This document shows positions 29,171-38,679 of a stretch of 64,000 nucleotides of DNA, one piece after another (within the stretch, counting starts at the first letter, position 1; every line of letters starts with the position of its first letter). The position numbers and the translations under genes were made by a program. This DNA is from Candidatus Gastranaerophilales bacterium. GTDB lineage: Bacteria; Cyanobacteriota; Vampirovibrionia; Gastranaerophilales; Gastranaerophilaceae. The notes beneath the pieces are model-generated. The model did not search any database, was not told the origin of the DNA, and was given only the letters and a program-made list of their open reading frames with translations. The stretch covers positions 112,256 through 176,255 of the forward strand of contig CALURI010000001.1 of the NCBI GenBank assembly GCA_944323135.1. Direction: 5' to 3'.

Positions 29171-29908
29171 CTACATATTTGCTTCTGGAGAAACACCACC
29201 ATCTGCAGGTTGAGGAGACGGAACTGAAGAATTACTACCATCTGAACTTTCTGCAGTTTGAGCTGCTGCTTGTGCTGCTGCTTCAGCTTCAGCCTGTTCC
29301 TTTGCAACAGTAGCAGGATCTTTTTGTGCATATAATTTCAAAACCACACTAACAAGTAAAATTTTCTTATTTTTATCATAAGGAACAACCTCAACTTTTT
29401 CTAAATCAAGGAAATGTTCATGTTTATATATCTCACGTAAAAAATTTGAAAAACTTGCATAGTTAGCTATCATTTCTGCCGTGATACGACAAACATGATA
29501 CTTATAAGGAATAAATTTTACAAAATTATCATCTGCCGGATCATAATCGTATTTTACAGAACGAACTTTTATTTTATTATCCCTCATAATTTGCAAAATT
29601 TCAGTAAACTCATCTGAAATAGCAGCCTCAGAATCCAAACCTTCCGTAATTGGCTTAAAAAATAAATTAGCAACATTTTTATCTTCAGCTTCTTTTTTTA
29701 ATGCATCAGCTTGCAAAGTTGCTAATTTTCTTTCAGCATCAGCTAATGAAGCAGATTGTGCTTTATGATCTTTTTGAATTTGAATAATTTTTTGCACTTC
29801 CGGTACAGTTTTTACAATCATTGCGATTACAGCAACAACAGCAACCACAAAGATTATTATTGCAAATTTAAATTTCTTTATATATATATTATACTTATCC
29901 ACAGTCAT
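29171..29908 (-). CDS. PilO-like type IV pilus assembly protein
   Basis: A 245-residue bitopic membrane protein: a cytoplasmic N-terminus of about 13 residues, one transmembrane helix (FAIIIFVVAVVAVIAMIV), a coiled-coil (residues 35-75), then a ferredoxin-like periplasmic domain around KIKVRSVKYDY and FSNFLREIYKHEHFLDLEKVEV. This is the PilO plan. A long Ala/Gln/Glu and Ser/Pro-rich tail (residues 205-245) is unusual. It directly follows the PilM-PilN-like gene, in the usual order M-N-O, with 36 nt between. No PilP or PilQ gene is found downstream. Confidence 0.75.
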   Translation of the reverse strand: MTVDKYNIYIKKFKFAIIIFVVAVVAVIAMIVKTVPEVQKIIQIQKDHKAQSASLADAERKLATLQADALKKEAEDKNVANLFFKPITEGLDSEAAISDEFTEILQIMRDNKIKVRSVKYDYDPADDNFVKFIPYKYHVCRITAEMIANYASFSNFLREIYKHEHFLDLEKVEVVPYDKNKKILLVSVVLKLYAQKDPATVAKEQAEAEAAAQAAAQTAESSDGSNSSVPSPQPADGGVSPEANM

Positions 29909-29944
29909 TCTCCTAGCAGTTTACATGTTGAAACTTAATTCATT

Positions 29945-31627
29945 CTATTTCTTTTGATCTTTTTTATCATTATCATCTGTCTTGTTTCCGCTTGCTTCTT
30001 TTAATTTTTCAGCTAAAGCTTTTTCCAAATTAGTTAATTCAGTATTAGACATATTAGTGATTTCAAATTCATAATCAGTCGGAGCATTTACATCAATTGT
30101 AACAGCTTCATCAACAGAATCAGATTTCATTTGAAGTTTTTGAAGCCTTAACTGAGTATTAATTAATGAATCTTTCATATTTTTAAAGAAAACATAAACA
30201 GCTTCAACATTTTCGGATTCACCTTTTATATCAAACTTCCCATCGCCTTTTGCAGCAAAATAAGTTAACCACAAATTTTTAGGAACAGACTCACCTAAAG
30301 CTGTATATCCCATTAATTTTGAACGGTTATTTGACATAACTTTTTCTATTTCTGAATTTACATCAAAGTCATTCGTTTTATTTTGTTCTTCCTGAAGTCT
30401 TTTAATCTCGGAATTCGTTTGCTCCAAACGTGCATTTACATCATCAAGTTTTGCTTGTTTTTGCTGACCTATCATAGGGATTCCAATAAATGCAGCGCCG
30501 AATGGTACAAGAAGAAGAATTGCCACTAAAAGAGCAACATTTCTTGCTGCATTAGGAGAAATATCAAATTCGGAAGAGCCTAAAACTACATGAATAGGTT
30601 CATTAGGATCTTCTGCAACAACATCACCGCCGGAACCTGCTACCATGAAATTAAATTTAACAGGAAGCGATACTGAATTACCGGTAGCAATACCAATTGC
30701 TTCTAAAGATATTTTATGAGCAGTATCTTCAAGTACTTCTAAACTTACAGGGATAACATCCTGCTTTTTAAAACTATTATTTTCAATATAATTTATAATA
30801 CTTTCAGTCTGCAATCTATTTGCTAACAGTTCTGCACTAACCATATCAGTTTCTGAAACTATATATAAATAATTAGCCGGATAACTCATAAGAGTAATTT
30901 GGGCAGATGCATTTATAGCATTATAAATTTCATCACCTTCAAAAGATTTAATTGCCAGAGGTTCATCATAGTAATCAACGATATTTTTACCTATCATAGA
31001 ACATATTGAATAACCGCTTGGAGTAATTAACATCAAATTCCAAGAAACATTCTCTTTCATCTGTTCCTGAGCTAAACCGGAAAATGCAAGAGCTTTTAAT
31101 ACAGATGTAAGAGATATCTCAACACCTGCTAAAGTAATACCAAGCTCAACAAGAACATTTTTTATATCCTCAATTACATTCTTTTGAACTGCTGAATAAA
31201 AAAGTTTTCTTAAATCACCTGATTGTACATTGTTTGAATCACACCAACTTACAACAGGTTCATATCTTTTAAAAATATAAGACTGCTCAACTTCGGAAGT
31301 TAAAGCTTCCTGTACAGCCTCATCTGCTAATAACAATGGTAATTCTTTGCTGCCTAAAAGAACCATAGGCAAGTTCAAAACCACATTGCTTTTTAAATTA
31401 ATTTTCAATTCTTCAAAAAGTTCCAATACAGCGTTTTTAAACATTTCCATATCGGCAATTTCTCTTAAAGATTCATTATACTCAAGAGGACGATACGAAT
31501 AATTTTTAACAGTACGACTTTGAAGATCAAGTTGAATAAGTTCTAGACCTACTCCGGGAGTTACTGAAAGATAGACAGTTTCCTTACTGCCGACTCCCAA
31601 CTGTGATAAAATGTTGTTTAAATCCAT
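29945..31627 (-). CDS. PilM-PilN fusion-like type IV pilus protein
   Basis: A 560-residue protein that looks like PilM and PilN in one chain. Residues 1-330 have actin-like (PilM/FtsA) features: VYLSVTPGVGLELIQLD, NVVLNLPMVLLGS and a second lobe ending SLEAIGIATG. PilM of many species is followed by PilN; here one membrane helix (NVALLVAILLLVPFGAAFIG, about 365-385), a coiled-coil and the PilN-like periplasmic region (WLTYFAAKGDGKFDIKGES) follow in the same chain. A nucleotide-binding phosphate loop typical of functional PilM is hard to see, so the actin part may be degenerate. PilO is next in the operon. It would couple the pilus motor to the assembly platform. Confidence 0.7.
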   Translation of the reverse strand: MDLNNILSQLGVGSKETVYLSVTPGVGLELIQLDLQSRTVKNYSYRPLEYNESLREIADMEMFKNAVLELFEELKINLKSNVVLNLPMVLLGSKELPLLLADEAVQEALTSEVEQSYIFKRYEPVVSWCDSNNVQSGDLRKLFYSAVQKNVIEDIKNVLVELGITLAGVEISLTSVLKALAFSGLAQEQMKENVSWNLMLITPSGYSICSMIGKNIVDYYDEPLAIKSFEGDEIYNAINASAQITLMSYPANYLYIVSETDMVSAELLANRLQTESIINYIENNSFKKQDVIPVSLEVLEDTAHKISLEAIGIATGNSVSLPVKFNFMVAGSGGDVVAEDPNEPIHVVLGSSEFDISPNAARNVALLVAILLLVPFGAAFIGIPMIGQQKQAKLDDVNARLEQTNSEIKRLQEEQNKTNDFDVNSEIEKVMSNNRSKLMGYTALGESVPKNLWLTYFAAKGDGKFDIKGESENVEAVYVFFKNMKDSLINTQLRLQKLQMKSDSVDEAVTIDVNAPTDYEFEITNMSNTELTNLEKALAEKLKEASGNKTDDNDKKDQKK

Positions 31628-31742
31628 AGTTTATATCTTTTTCTTATACTTATTTACTCACTTACATTTTTATTATACAATATATTTTATAAAGTTTGCA
31701 AATTTAACATAAATTTACATTAAATGGAGGAAGAGCTATCCA

Positions 31743-32651
31743 ATGAATTACATAACCGAAGTAAATAAACTAAAAAAAGAAAAGAATGCTGTAGTACTGG
31801 CACATTGTTACCAAAATATAGAAATAGACCAAGTCGCTGATTATGTTGGAGACTCTCTTTATTTAAGCCAAATGGCTAAAAAAACTGATGCAGATATAAT
31901 TATTTTTGCAGGAGTTTATTTCATGGCTCAAACTGCAAAAATAATTAATCCGAATAAAAAAGTTATTCTACCTAATCTTAAAGCAGGCTGTGCAATGGCT
32001 GACATGATAAACTTACAGCAATTAAGGGAATTTAAAAGCAAATACCCGAATATTCCGACAGTATGCTATATAAATTCAACAGCTGAAGTTAAATCAGAAT
32101 GCGACATTTGTTGCACAAGTTCAAATGCTGTACAAATTGTAAAAAGCTTAAACGCTCCAAAAGTGTTATTTTTACCTGATAGAAATCTCGGCAGATGGGT
32201 AGAAAAACAACTTGGAAATATTGAAGTTATAACATACAACGGCTATTGCCCGGTTCATGCTAAATTTGACCCATTCAGCATACGAGAAACTGCATATGTA
32301 TATCGGAATGCACTTGTACTCGCACACCCTGAATGTCCTGAAGACTTTTCATCTCGAGCAGATTATGTCGGTAGCACCTCAGGAATTATGAATTTTGTTA
32401 AAAATAGCAATGAAAAACAATTTATTGTTGCAACAGAAAAAGGTGTGATTGACAGATTAAAACGCGATAATCCGAACAAACAATTCTATTACATTCATGA
32501 TGTGCCTTCAATTTGTCAAAGTATGAAATTGAATACCGTTTTGGATGTTTATTACGCCTTGAGAAATGAAACTCCTGAAATTACGGTAGATAAAGAAATC
32601 GCACAAAAAGCATTAAAATGTATCGAAAGAATGCTTGAAGTATCAAAATAA
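31743..32651 (+). CDS. nadA: Quinolinate synthase
   Basis: Condenses iminoaspartate with dihydroxyacetone phosphate to quinolinate in de novo NAD synthesis. The three iron-sulfur-ligand Cys positions are visible in LKAGCAMADMI, EVKSECDICCTSSNAV and HPECPEDFSSRADYVGST. Substrate-binding patterns such as AHCYQ and YCPVHAKF are present. The 302-residue length is normal. There is a strong AGGAAGAG site. nadB and nadC are not in the window. It is followed after 9 nt by rlmB. Confidence 0.95.
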   Translation: MNYITEVNKLKKEKNAVVLAHCYQNIEIDQVADYVGDSLYLSQMAKKTDADIIIFAGVYFMAQTAKIINPNKKVILPNLKAGCAMADMINLQQLREFKSKYPNIPTVCYINSTAEVKSECDICCTSSNAVQIVKSLNAPKVLFLPDRNLGRWVEKQLGNIEVITYNGYCPVHAKFDPFSIRETAYVYRNALVLAHPECPEDFSSRADYVGSTSGIMNFVKNSNEKQFIVATEKGVIDRLKRDNPNKQFYYIHDVPSICQSMKLNTVLDVYYALRNETPEITVDKEIAQKALKCIERMLEVSK

Positions 32652-32660
32652 GGATAGGAA

Positions 32661-33395
32661 ATGGATAATATAATTTTCGGTAAAAATTCAGTTCTTGAAG
32701 CTTTACTTGCAGGTGACAGGGAAATAAACAAAATTTTAATTTCAAAAAATATCCACAGCGATAGCAAATTAAATAAAATTAAAGAACTGGCACGTGAAAA
32801 CGGAATTGTATTCCAATTTGTAGCAAGAGAAAAATTTATACCCTATGCAGAATTTAATCATCAAGGAATAATCGCACAAATTTCTCCTATTAAATATATG
32901 GATTTGGACGAATTCCTTGAACAAAAATTCGAAAATTCATCAATTGTAATTCTTGACGGGGTTGAAGATTCTCATAATCTCGGAGCTATAATCAGAACTT
33001 GCGTATGTGCTGGAGTCAAAGGAATAATTATCCCATCACGAAGGAATGTTCAGGTTAATGCAACAGTTGAGAAAACAAGTGCAGGTGCAATAAATCATAT
33101 TCCAATAATTAAAGTAAATAGCCTTGTTAATGCAGTCCAAAAATTAAAAAATTCCGACTGGTGGCTAGTTGCAGCAGACGCAAATGCAAAGGATAATTAT
33201 TTTGATATTGATTATAAAAACATGAATTTTGCTCTTATAATGGGCGCAGAACATGCAGGAGTTTCAAAATCACTTCTAAAATCATCGGATTTTGTGGTAA
33301 AAATACCTATGTTGAAAGAATTTAATTCCCTAAATGTTTCAAACGCTCTAAGTGCAATAATTTTTGAAACAGTTAGACAAAAATTAAAAAATTAA
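32661..33395 (+). CDS. rlmB: SPOUT-family 23S rRNA/tRNA 2'-O-ribose methyltransferase (RlmB/TrmH-like)
   Basis: A 244-residue SpoU/TrmH methyltransferase. The N-terminal substrate-binding domain starts IIFGKNSVLEALLAG; the catalytic knot has ILDGVEDSHNLGAIIRTCVC (motif 1), IMGAEHAGVSKSLL (motif 2) and IPMLKEFNSLNVSNALSAII (motif 3). The N-terminal FGKNSVLEAL form matches RlmB, which methylates G2251 of 23S rRNA. The product is probably that, but the family includes other tRNA/rRNA targets. It shares an operon with nadA and possibly the sigma factor gene downstream (45 nt). Confidence 0.85.
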   Translation: MDNIIFGKNSVLEALLAGDREINKILISKNIHSDSKLNKIKELARENGIVFQFVAREKFIPYAEFNHQGIIAQISPIKYMDLDEFLEQKFENSSIVILDGVEDSHNLGAIIRTCVCAGVKGIIIPSRRNVQVNATVEKTSAGAINHIPIIKVNSLVNAVQKLKNSDWWLVAADANAKDNYFDIDYKNMNFALIMGAEHAGVSKSLLKSSDFVVKIPMLKEFNSLNVSNALSAIIFETVRQKLKN

Positions 33396-33440
33396 TTATA
33401 ATAAACATATAAAACAATATCTGCTACACAGGAGAGAGAG

Positions 33441-34439
33441 ATGAAGAAAGAACTTGAAAAATATGGCATATTAACTGACGATATCTCTGATGAAGACGTA
33501 AACTTCCATGAGCTTGAAATTCCGGAAGATGATGACGTTTTGGATTCAGTTGAAGACCCTAAAGTTCAAGAGAACTTGTCCACAGTAAATTCTGATGACA
33601 GTGTAAGAATTTACCTTCAACAAATCGGAAAAATCCCTCTTTTATCAGCAGAACAAGAACATGAACTAGCAAAAAAAATATATGAAGATCACGATGATTT
33701 TTCAAAAAATTTATTAGTAAATGCAAATTTGAGACTTGTTGTAAGTATTGCAAAAAAATATATAGGTCGCGGGCTTTCTTTTCTTGATTTAATACAAGAA
33801 GGCAATATGGGCTTAATGAAAGCTGCAAGCAGATTTGACTACACAAAAGGTTACAAATTTTCAACATACGCAACTTGGTGGATTCAACAATCTATTAGCC
33901 GAGCTATAGCTGATAAAGCAAGAATAATAAGACTCCCAATTCACATGATTGAATCTTTAGGGAAAATTCGCCGTGCAACAATCGATTTAACAACAGAACT
34001 GGGGCACACGCCGACAAAACAAGAAATTGCATACAGACTCGGAGTTCCGGTTAATAAATTAACTCAAATTATTAAATCAGCACAATCAACCATAAGCATG
34101 GAAACTCCAGCAAACTCATCTGAAGATTCTTCAAAAATTGCAGACTTTATCGTTGATGAAGCTTCAATTACACCTGATAGCAGAGTTTCACAAGAAAATT
34201 TGTTCGATGATATAAGAAAAATGTTAAATCAATTAAGTCCAAAAGAACGCGATGTTTTAATCTTACGCTATGGGCTTGACAGCAACGGAAATAAAAAAAC
34301 ACTTGACGAAATTGGTTCTCAATATGGAGTTTCAAGAGAACGTATAAGACAAATTGAAAACAGAGCTATTGCAAAACTCAAAAAACTTTGTAAAAATAAA
34401 AAACTTGCAATAGGTTTAAAAAACTATTTCGGAGAATAA
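33441..34439 (+). CDS. RNA polymerase sigma-70 factor (group 1/2, SigA-like)
   Basis: A 332-residue sigma factor. Region 1.2 is [27 protein letters not shown]; region 2 has [24 protein letters not shown] and the DNA-melting segment [19 protein letters not shown]; region 3 follows ([10 protein letters not shown]); region 4.2 is [20 protein letters not shown]. An acidic N-terminal stretch of about 50 residues may be a reduced region 1.1. The promoters seen nearby, TTGACA/TATAAT-like, are as expected for this class. It could be the housekeeping factor or a close paralogue. The GGAGAGAGAG start site is strong. Confidence 0.9.
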   Translation: MKKELEKYGILTDDISDEDVNFHELEIPEDDDVLDSVEDPKVQENLSTVNSDDSVRIYLQQIGKIPLLSAEQEHELAKKIYEDHDDFSKNLLVNANLRLVVSIAKKYIGRGLSFLDLIQEGNMGLMKAASRFDYTKGYKFSTYATWWIQQSISRAIADKARIIRLPIHMIESLGKIRRATIDLTTELGHTPTKQEIAYRLGVPVNKLTQIIKSAQSTISMETPANSSEDSSKIADFIVDEASITPDSRVSQENLFDDIRKMLNQLSPKERDVLILRYGLDSNGNKKTLDEIGSQYGVSRERIRQIENRAIAKLKKLCKNKKLAIGLKNYFGE

Positions 34440-34442
34440 TTT

Positions 34443-35257
34443 TTATTTACAAGTTGTCTTTCCATCAAATTCTAAATCCTTACAATGCAAATAATCCATA
34501 TTTTCATAAGTAAGAACCCAAGAAGCGCAAGTATATCCCTTATCGTAACAAGATTCCATAGTACCGTCGCCAACAGATGGAGCAATGTAATTTGTTCCGC
34601 TTCTTAAACTAAATTGAAAAAGATCTTTTCCAAATTGATTTGGAGGCTTGGCACCGTTAACATCATAATAAATTTCAAATGAATTAAATGATGTTGTATT
34701 TGATAAAAAAGCTCCAGTTGCACCGTCTGCTAATATAAACATGTATCTTTTATTTTGATCTGTTATAAAATTTATCGAACTGCCTCCTGATAAAAGCTTG
34801 TAATTTACATCAGGGAAACAACCTTTAACACCAACTCCACAATCTTTTGCAACTTTCAGATAAGGTTTAAACTTACTAAAAATCAATTTTGCAGATTCTT
34901 CATCATTATAAGAAGTAAGCCCCCAATTTTCAATAGTATCATTGTCTGCAATCATAGTGTTATAAGCTTGATTCATTATTGACTGAAATTTCTTTAATTT
35001 TGTAATTGTTTCCTTCTCTCTGTAATGATTAATTAGAGAAGGCATAGTCATAGCAGCAACTACACCAATAACACCAAGAGTAATTAAAACTTCTGCCAAA
35101 GTAAATCCGGTTATTTTCGTCATGATTAGCCCTTTGTGATTGTGATGCTTAACATCAACATTATAACAGATTTTTTTATTATTGCAACCCTGAAAACATT
35201 TGAAAGAAGCTAAAAATTCGCCCCCCCCCCGTTTACATAACTTAATATCTTGGACAT
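34443..35257 (-). CDS. Prepilin-like protein P4, interrupted by a G10 tract
   Basis: A pilin-like protein. From the ATG at 35257 (AAGGAG upstream) the leader MSKILSYVNGGGG requires eleven G; with ten it stops within four codons after the tract. Eleven gives a 271-residue chain. A TTG at 35276 is in frame with ten G but lacks a fitting ribosome-binding site. A second, internal start MTKITGFTLAEVLITLG has its own promoter, palindrome and AAGGG site (35143-35187 region), so a shorter 223-residue prepilin can be made independently of the tract. The ectodomain has IYYDVNGAKPPNQFGKDLFQF and a Cys-rich tail ending KTTCK. Its stop is 3 nt from the convergent sigma-factor stop. Confidence 0.75.
35143..35187 (-). 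promoter_or_regulatory. Internal promoter and palindrome of prepilin P4
   Basis: Minus strand: TTGCAA (35187-35182), a 16-nt spacer, TATAAT (35165-35160), two bases, then TGATGTTAAGCATCA (35157-35143), an imperfect palindrome at the predicted transcript start. The same arrangement with the same spacings occurs upstream of P7. An ATG with AAGGG follows. Confidence 0.6.
35221..35230 (-). repeat. G10 homopolymer in prepilin P4
   Basis: Ten C on the plus strand; in the coding sense AAACG(10)CGAATTTTTAGCTTC. Eleven G would continue the ATG frame through Glu-Phe-Leu-Ala-Ser. Confidence 0.9.
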
Positions 35258-35325
35258 AATAACTCCTTTCATTCAATTTATATATTAGTAATTATAGCAA
35301 ATTTATCAACAAATTTCAATATTTG

Positions 35326-36375
35326 CTAATTAACATCAACAGACAAACTATTTTTCTCATAATGCAAACTATCATTAAAATGATTAATTCTTTCCATAAC
35401 CTCTTTAAACATAGGAATAGGAAGACTCTGTTTTCCGTCTGATAATGCATTTTCAGGGTCGTGATGAACTTCCATCATTACTCCGTCTGCTCCAACCACC
35501 AAACCTGCTTTTGCCATAGGTTCAATTAAATATCTTTGTCCTGTTCCGTGACTTGGGTCTACTATTATTGGAAGATGAGAATATTTTTTAATAACGGGAA
35601 TAGAAGCAATATCCATAACATTACGGGTAAAAGCACTGTCAAAACTTCTTATACCACGTTCACAAAGAATTACATTCGGATTACCGTTGTACATAATATG
35701 CTCAGCAGCAAGTAAAAATTCTCTGATTGTACTTGCAAGACCTCGCTTTAAAATAACAGGTTTTCTGCATCTGCCGACTGCGTGTAATAATTTAAAGTTC
35801 TGAACATTTCTAGCTCCAATTTGTAAAACATCAACATATTCACACATCATATCCAAATCAGATGCGTCCATAACTTCTGAAACGGTTAATAATCCTGTTT
35901 CTTTACTTGCTCTTTTTAAATATTTTAATGCTTTTTCTCCGTATCCTTGAAAATCATAAGGAGAAGTTCTCGGTTTAAAAGCTCCGCCCCGCAAAAATTC
36001 ACATCCCATTTCTTTTGCTGCACGAGCTACTTTTATAAGTCCATCATAATCTTCTTCAACAGAACAAGGGCCAACCATAAAAACAGGTTTGTTATTCCCT
36101 CCGATTTTAACACCGTTTGCAAATTCTATTACTGTATCATCAGGTTTTCTGTCTCTTGACGCAAGCCTAAAAGGTTCTCGTATAATTTTAACTTCTTTTA
36201 CGCCTTCAAATGCTGAAACTCTACCGGGAGTAACTGTTGTTTTATCCCCAATTGCATCAATTACGCTATGAATCTGTCCTTGATTAAATCTTATATCAAA
36301 ACCATTATCTTTTAAAAAATCAATAACTCTTTGAATTTGAACTTTGGTAGCATTACGCTCCATAATTATAATCAT
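35326..36375 (-). CDS. aroF: 3-deoxy-7-phosphoheptulonate synthase (type I-beta DAHP synthase)
   Basis: First step of the shikimate pathway: PEP plus erythrose 4-phosphate to DAHP. An N-terminal ACT-like/ferredoxin-like regulatory domain (residues 1-75, RVIDFLKDNGFDIRFNQGQI) precedes the barrel, which has MVGPCSVE, FLRGGAFKPRTSPYDFQG, QIGARNVQNF, LKRGLASTIREFLLAAE and IVDPSHGTGQR. This is the I-beta form, often controlled by Tyr/Phe or chorismate-derived feedback. The start ATG at 36375 has AGGAG seven bases upstream. Monocistronic as far as can be seen. Confidence 0.95.
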   Translation of the reverse strand: MIIIMERNATKVQIQRVIDFLKDNGFDIRFNQGQIHSVIDAIGDKTTVTPGRVSAFEGVKEVKIIREPFRLASRDRKPDDTVIEFANGVKIGGNNKPVFMVGPCSVEEDYDGLIKVARAAKEMGCEFLRGGAFKPRTSPYDFQGYGEKALKYLKRASKETGLLTVSEVMDASDLDMMCEYVDVLQIGARNVQNFKLLHAVGRCRKPVILKRGLASTIREFLLAAEHIMYNGNPNVILCERGIRSFDSAFTRNVMDIASIPVIKKYSHLPIIVDPSHGTGQRYLIEPMAKAGLVVGADGVMMEVHHDPENALSDGKQSLPIPMFKEVMERINHFNDSLHYEKNSLSVDVN

Positions 36376-36442
36376 AGTTCTTCTCCTATATGTAAGTATT
36401 CCGGCTGAAATAAGTGTAACATGAACGATTTATAATAACAAA

Positions 36443-37045
36443 TTATTTTATTTTATAATTAATTTTTTTTAGCAAATCAACAGCCGGAAAATAATCCGGT
36501 AAAACATAAATACAATCATTTAAAGCTTTTTGTGCTTTTATAAAATCCCCATTATTACAATAAATATAAGCTAAAAGATAATGTAATTCAGGATCATGAA
36601 AAAAGTAATTTTTAGCTTTTTCTAGAAAATACATACTTTGCTCAGGATAATTATTATTATATAAAACCCGTCCTATAAATTTGTGCACTTCAGGATTAAT
36701 CGTAAAAAGAAAATCTGCATAATTTATAATATTTTGAACATATTCACCTTTATAATAGTGTAATAAGATATTTAAATCAATTTCTAGAAAATTTCTTAAT
36801 TCAAAATATGAAGGGTATTCACGAATATCAGAATTAATCATGGAAATCATAAAAAATGCCCAATGAGCTCTTATATCAGCATCTTTAATCGCGCTAAAAA
36901 GCGACTCAGCTTTTTGAATGTTATCTGATAACAACTCATAATATGCATTTTCCAATACATAACCGTTTTTTACAAAAAATTGCTGACAGTTAGTATCTAA
37001 ATCCGTCAACAATTTTTGTTTAGCATTTTTATAATTCAAGTTCAT
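36443..37045 (-). CDS. TPR-like repeat protein (200 aa)
   Basis: A soluble protein of helical repeats. The second half shows TPR-like spacing: NPEVHKFIGRVLYNNNYPEQ, DPELHYLLAYIYCNNGDFIK and AQKALNDCIYVLPDYFPAVD. There is no signal peptide. It starts 11 nt downstream of the exported TPR protein and is certainly in the same operon. Likely a scaffold for protein contacts; partner unknown. Confidence 0.7.
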   Translation of the reverse strand: MNLNYKNAKQKLLTDLDTNCQQFFVKNGYVLENAYYELLSDNIQKAESLFSAIKDADIRAHWAFFMISMINSDIREYPSYFELRNFLEIDLNILLHYYKGEYVQNIINYADFLFTINPEVHKFIGRVLYNNNYPEQSMYFLEKAKNYFFHDPELHYLLAYIYCNNGDFIKAQKALNDCIYVLPDYFPAVDLLKKINYKIK

Positions 37046-37056
37046 AATATAATTAA

Positions 37057-38031
37057 CTAATATTTATTATTATCACTATTAAAACTGAAATCAGCCATCA
37101 TTGAATTCATCATCATAGCCTGCATCACTCTTGGGTCAATATTTTGACCTTTTTGAGCCTGAGACATTAGCATCGGAAGCATGTTCATCATACTGCCGTT
37201 GTTATTATTGTTATTATTCCCGAGCAGCATACTTAATTCTGTCATTTTCGGATCCTGATACTGCAACATTTGTGAATAAGGATTTTCCTGCTGAACAGTT
37301 AAATTTAAACCGGCATCTTTTAAGGTTTGAATAGCCTTTAAAACTTCTTCATCACTAACTTGTGCAACTTTTTCACCGGTTTCTACATCTTGGTTATAAT
37401 TCAGTTTTTTTTTATCAAAATCTTTAATTCTTTGAATATCTTGCTGTTCAAGATTTTCTTTTTGATTAATTGTTTCTTTAATATTTATAAGTTGTTTTTG
37501 TTTAACTTCCTGATTTAATTTCGGAGATAAACCGTTTCCGTAAGGGGCATTGATAAATTTATCAAGTTCTGATAATTCTTCTTGTGCTGTTTCAACAGGC
37601 TTACATGCCGGTCCATCTGTTAAACAATCTCTACCTTTGATTGCATAATCTACAAGAAAATCATTTGGATTTAAAGCAATAACCTTTTCATAAGCAGCTA
37701 CTGCTTCATTTTTTAAATTTATATGAGTATAAGCCATTGCCATATAGTAATAAGCCAAAGCATTAGAAGGATCTTTTTTCACAAGTGAAAACAATTCCTG
37801 TAAACATCCTGTATAATTACCGGCTTTATACTTATTCGCAACACTTTTTATATTTGCATTTGGATAATATACCTTATTCGGATTAAGTGAATCTGCAATT
37901 ACAGGCGAAGATTCCTGTTGTGATGTATCAGTCCCGTCTAACGGCTGCAATTGATTTACACTCTTTGCATAAGAACAAGCTGATCCAAACATAAATAATA
38001 CTGATAATAACAAAACTATTTTCTTACTCAT
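37057..38031 (-). CDS. Exported TPR-repeat protein (324 aa)
   Basis: Begins with a signal peptide (MSKKIVLLLSVLFMFGSACSYA); the Cys after GSA could instead be lipidated, though the lipobox is poor. Two to three TPR units follow at residues 60-135 (YKAGNYTGCLQELFSLVKKD, NALAYYYMAMAYTHINLKNE and AVAAYEKVIALNPNDFLVDY), then a Gln/Glu-rich linker with coiled-coil, and a Met/Asn-rich tail with an Asn run of seven. The latter is low complexity and may vary in length. Proteins of this type often assist envelope complexes; here, no partner can be named. Confidence 0.7.
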   Translation of the reverse strand: MSKKIVLLLSVLFMFGSACSYAKSVNQLQPLDGTDTSQQESSPVIADSLNPNKVYYPNANIKSVANKYKAGNYTGCLQELFSLVKKDPSNALAYYYMAMAYTHINLKNEAVAAYEKVIALNPNDFLVDYAIKGRDCLTDGPACKPVETAQEELSELDKFINAPYGNGLSPKLNQEVKQKQLINIKETINQKENLEQQDIQRIKDFDKKKLNYNQDVETGEKVAQVSDEEVLKAIQTLKDAGLNLTVQQENPYSQMLQYQDPKMTELSMLLGNNNNNNNGSMMNMLPMLMSQAQKGQNIDPRVMQAMMMNSMMADFSFNSDNNKY

Positions 38032-38133
38032 ATAGACATCCTTTTTTCTCTTCTTAATTATTTTTTTTTACAAATCAAGGTTTTATATTATTATATACCA
38101 TTTTTTTTAATAATCATAATGTAAATATATGAT

Positions 38134-38679
38134 TTATCTTAAACTAAATTTACAACCGCAGTAATTTTGTCTGTATAATCCTAATTCCCGTGACAATTTA
38201 TTAGTTTTCAAAAAACCGTCTTTCTTTTTAAAATCAATTGCCAGATAATTTAAATTATATTTTTTTGCAATTTCATTTCCTATAGAAGTCAATTTCGAAA
38301 AACTTTTATGAGGACTAATTACAATTGAAGTTGTAAAATTTTCTATATTATTAGCTTTTGCAAATTCTGCCGTTTTCATTAAACGAATTTCAAAACATTT
38401 GTCACATCTTATGCCTTTTTCAGGTTCCTGCTCCAAACCTTTTACATAATCAAAATATTCATCAGGTTCATATTCTGCTTCAATCAATTCACAACCCAAA
38501 TGAGTACATAATATACGTTCAGCATTCAGACGTTTCTGATATTCAGAACTAGGATAAACATTAGGATTATAAAAATACGAATAAACCTGATATCCCATAT
38601 CTTGTAAATAAGATATAGGATATCCTGAACAAATTGCACAACAGGTATGAATAACTATTTTATCTTTCTTCTGCTCCAA
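38134..38679 (-). CDS. queH: Epoxyqueuosine reductase QueH
   Basis: Reduces epoxyqueuosine to queuosine in tRNA, the non-cobalamin alternative to QueG. The 181-residue DUF208-type protein has the paired Cys of IHTCCAICSGYP, RCDKCFEIRL and the C-terminal YRQNYCGCKFS, which together bind the iron-sulfur cluster and neighbouring metal. SFYNPNVYP-like sequence (YFYNPNVYPSSEY) and IVISPHKSF are also typical. It overlaps the upstream VKOR-DsbA gene by 20 bp. Confidence 0.92.
   Translation of the reverse strand: MEQKKDKIVIHTCCAICSGYPISYLQDMGYQVYSYFYNPNVYPSSEYQKRLNAERILCTHLGCELIEAEYEPDEYFDYVKGLEQEPEKGIRCDKCFEIRLMKTAEFAKANNIENFTTSIVISPHKSFSKLTSIGNEIAKKYNLNYLAIDFKKKDGFLKTNKLSRELGLYRQNYCGCKFSLR

Noticed and set aside
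28949..29227. Plus-strand frame of 92 codons spanning the end of the radical SAM gene
   Set aside because: It overlaps the well-supported radical SAM gene and the PilO gene end, and has no start signal.
35258..35276. TTG at 35276 as start of prepilin P4, which makes the frame continuous with ten G
   Set aside because: No ribosome-binding site in position, while the ATG at 35257 has AAGGAG at proper spacing; all other loci also favour the ATG frame that needs eleven.
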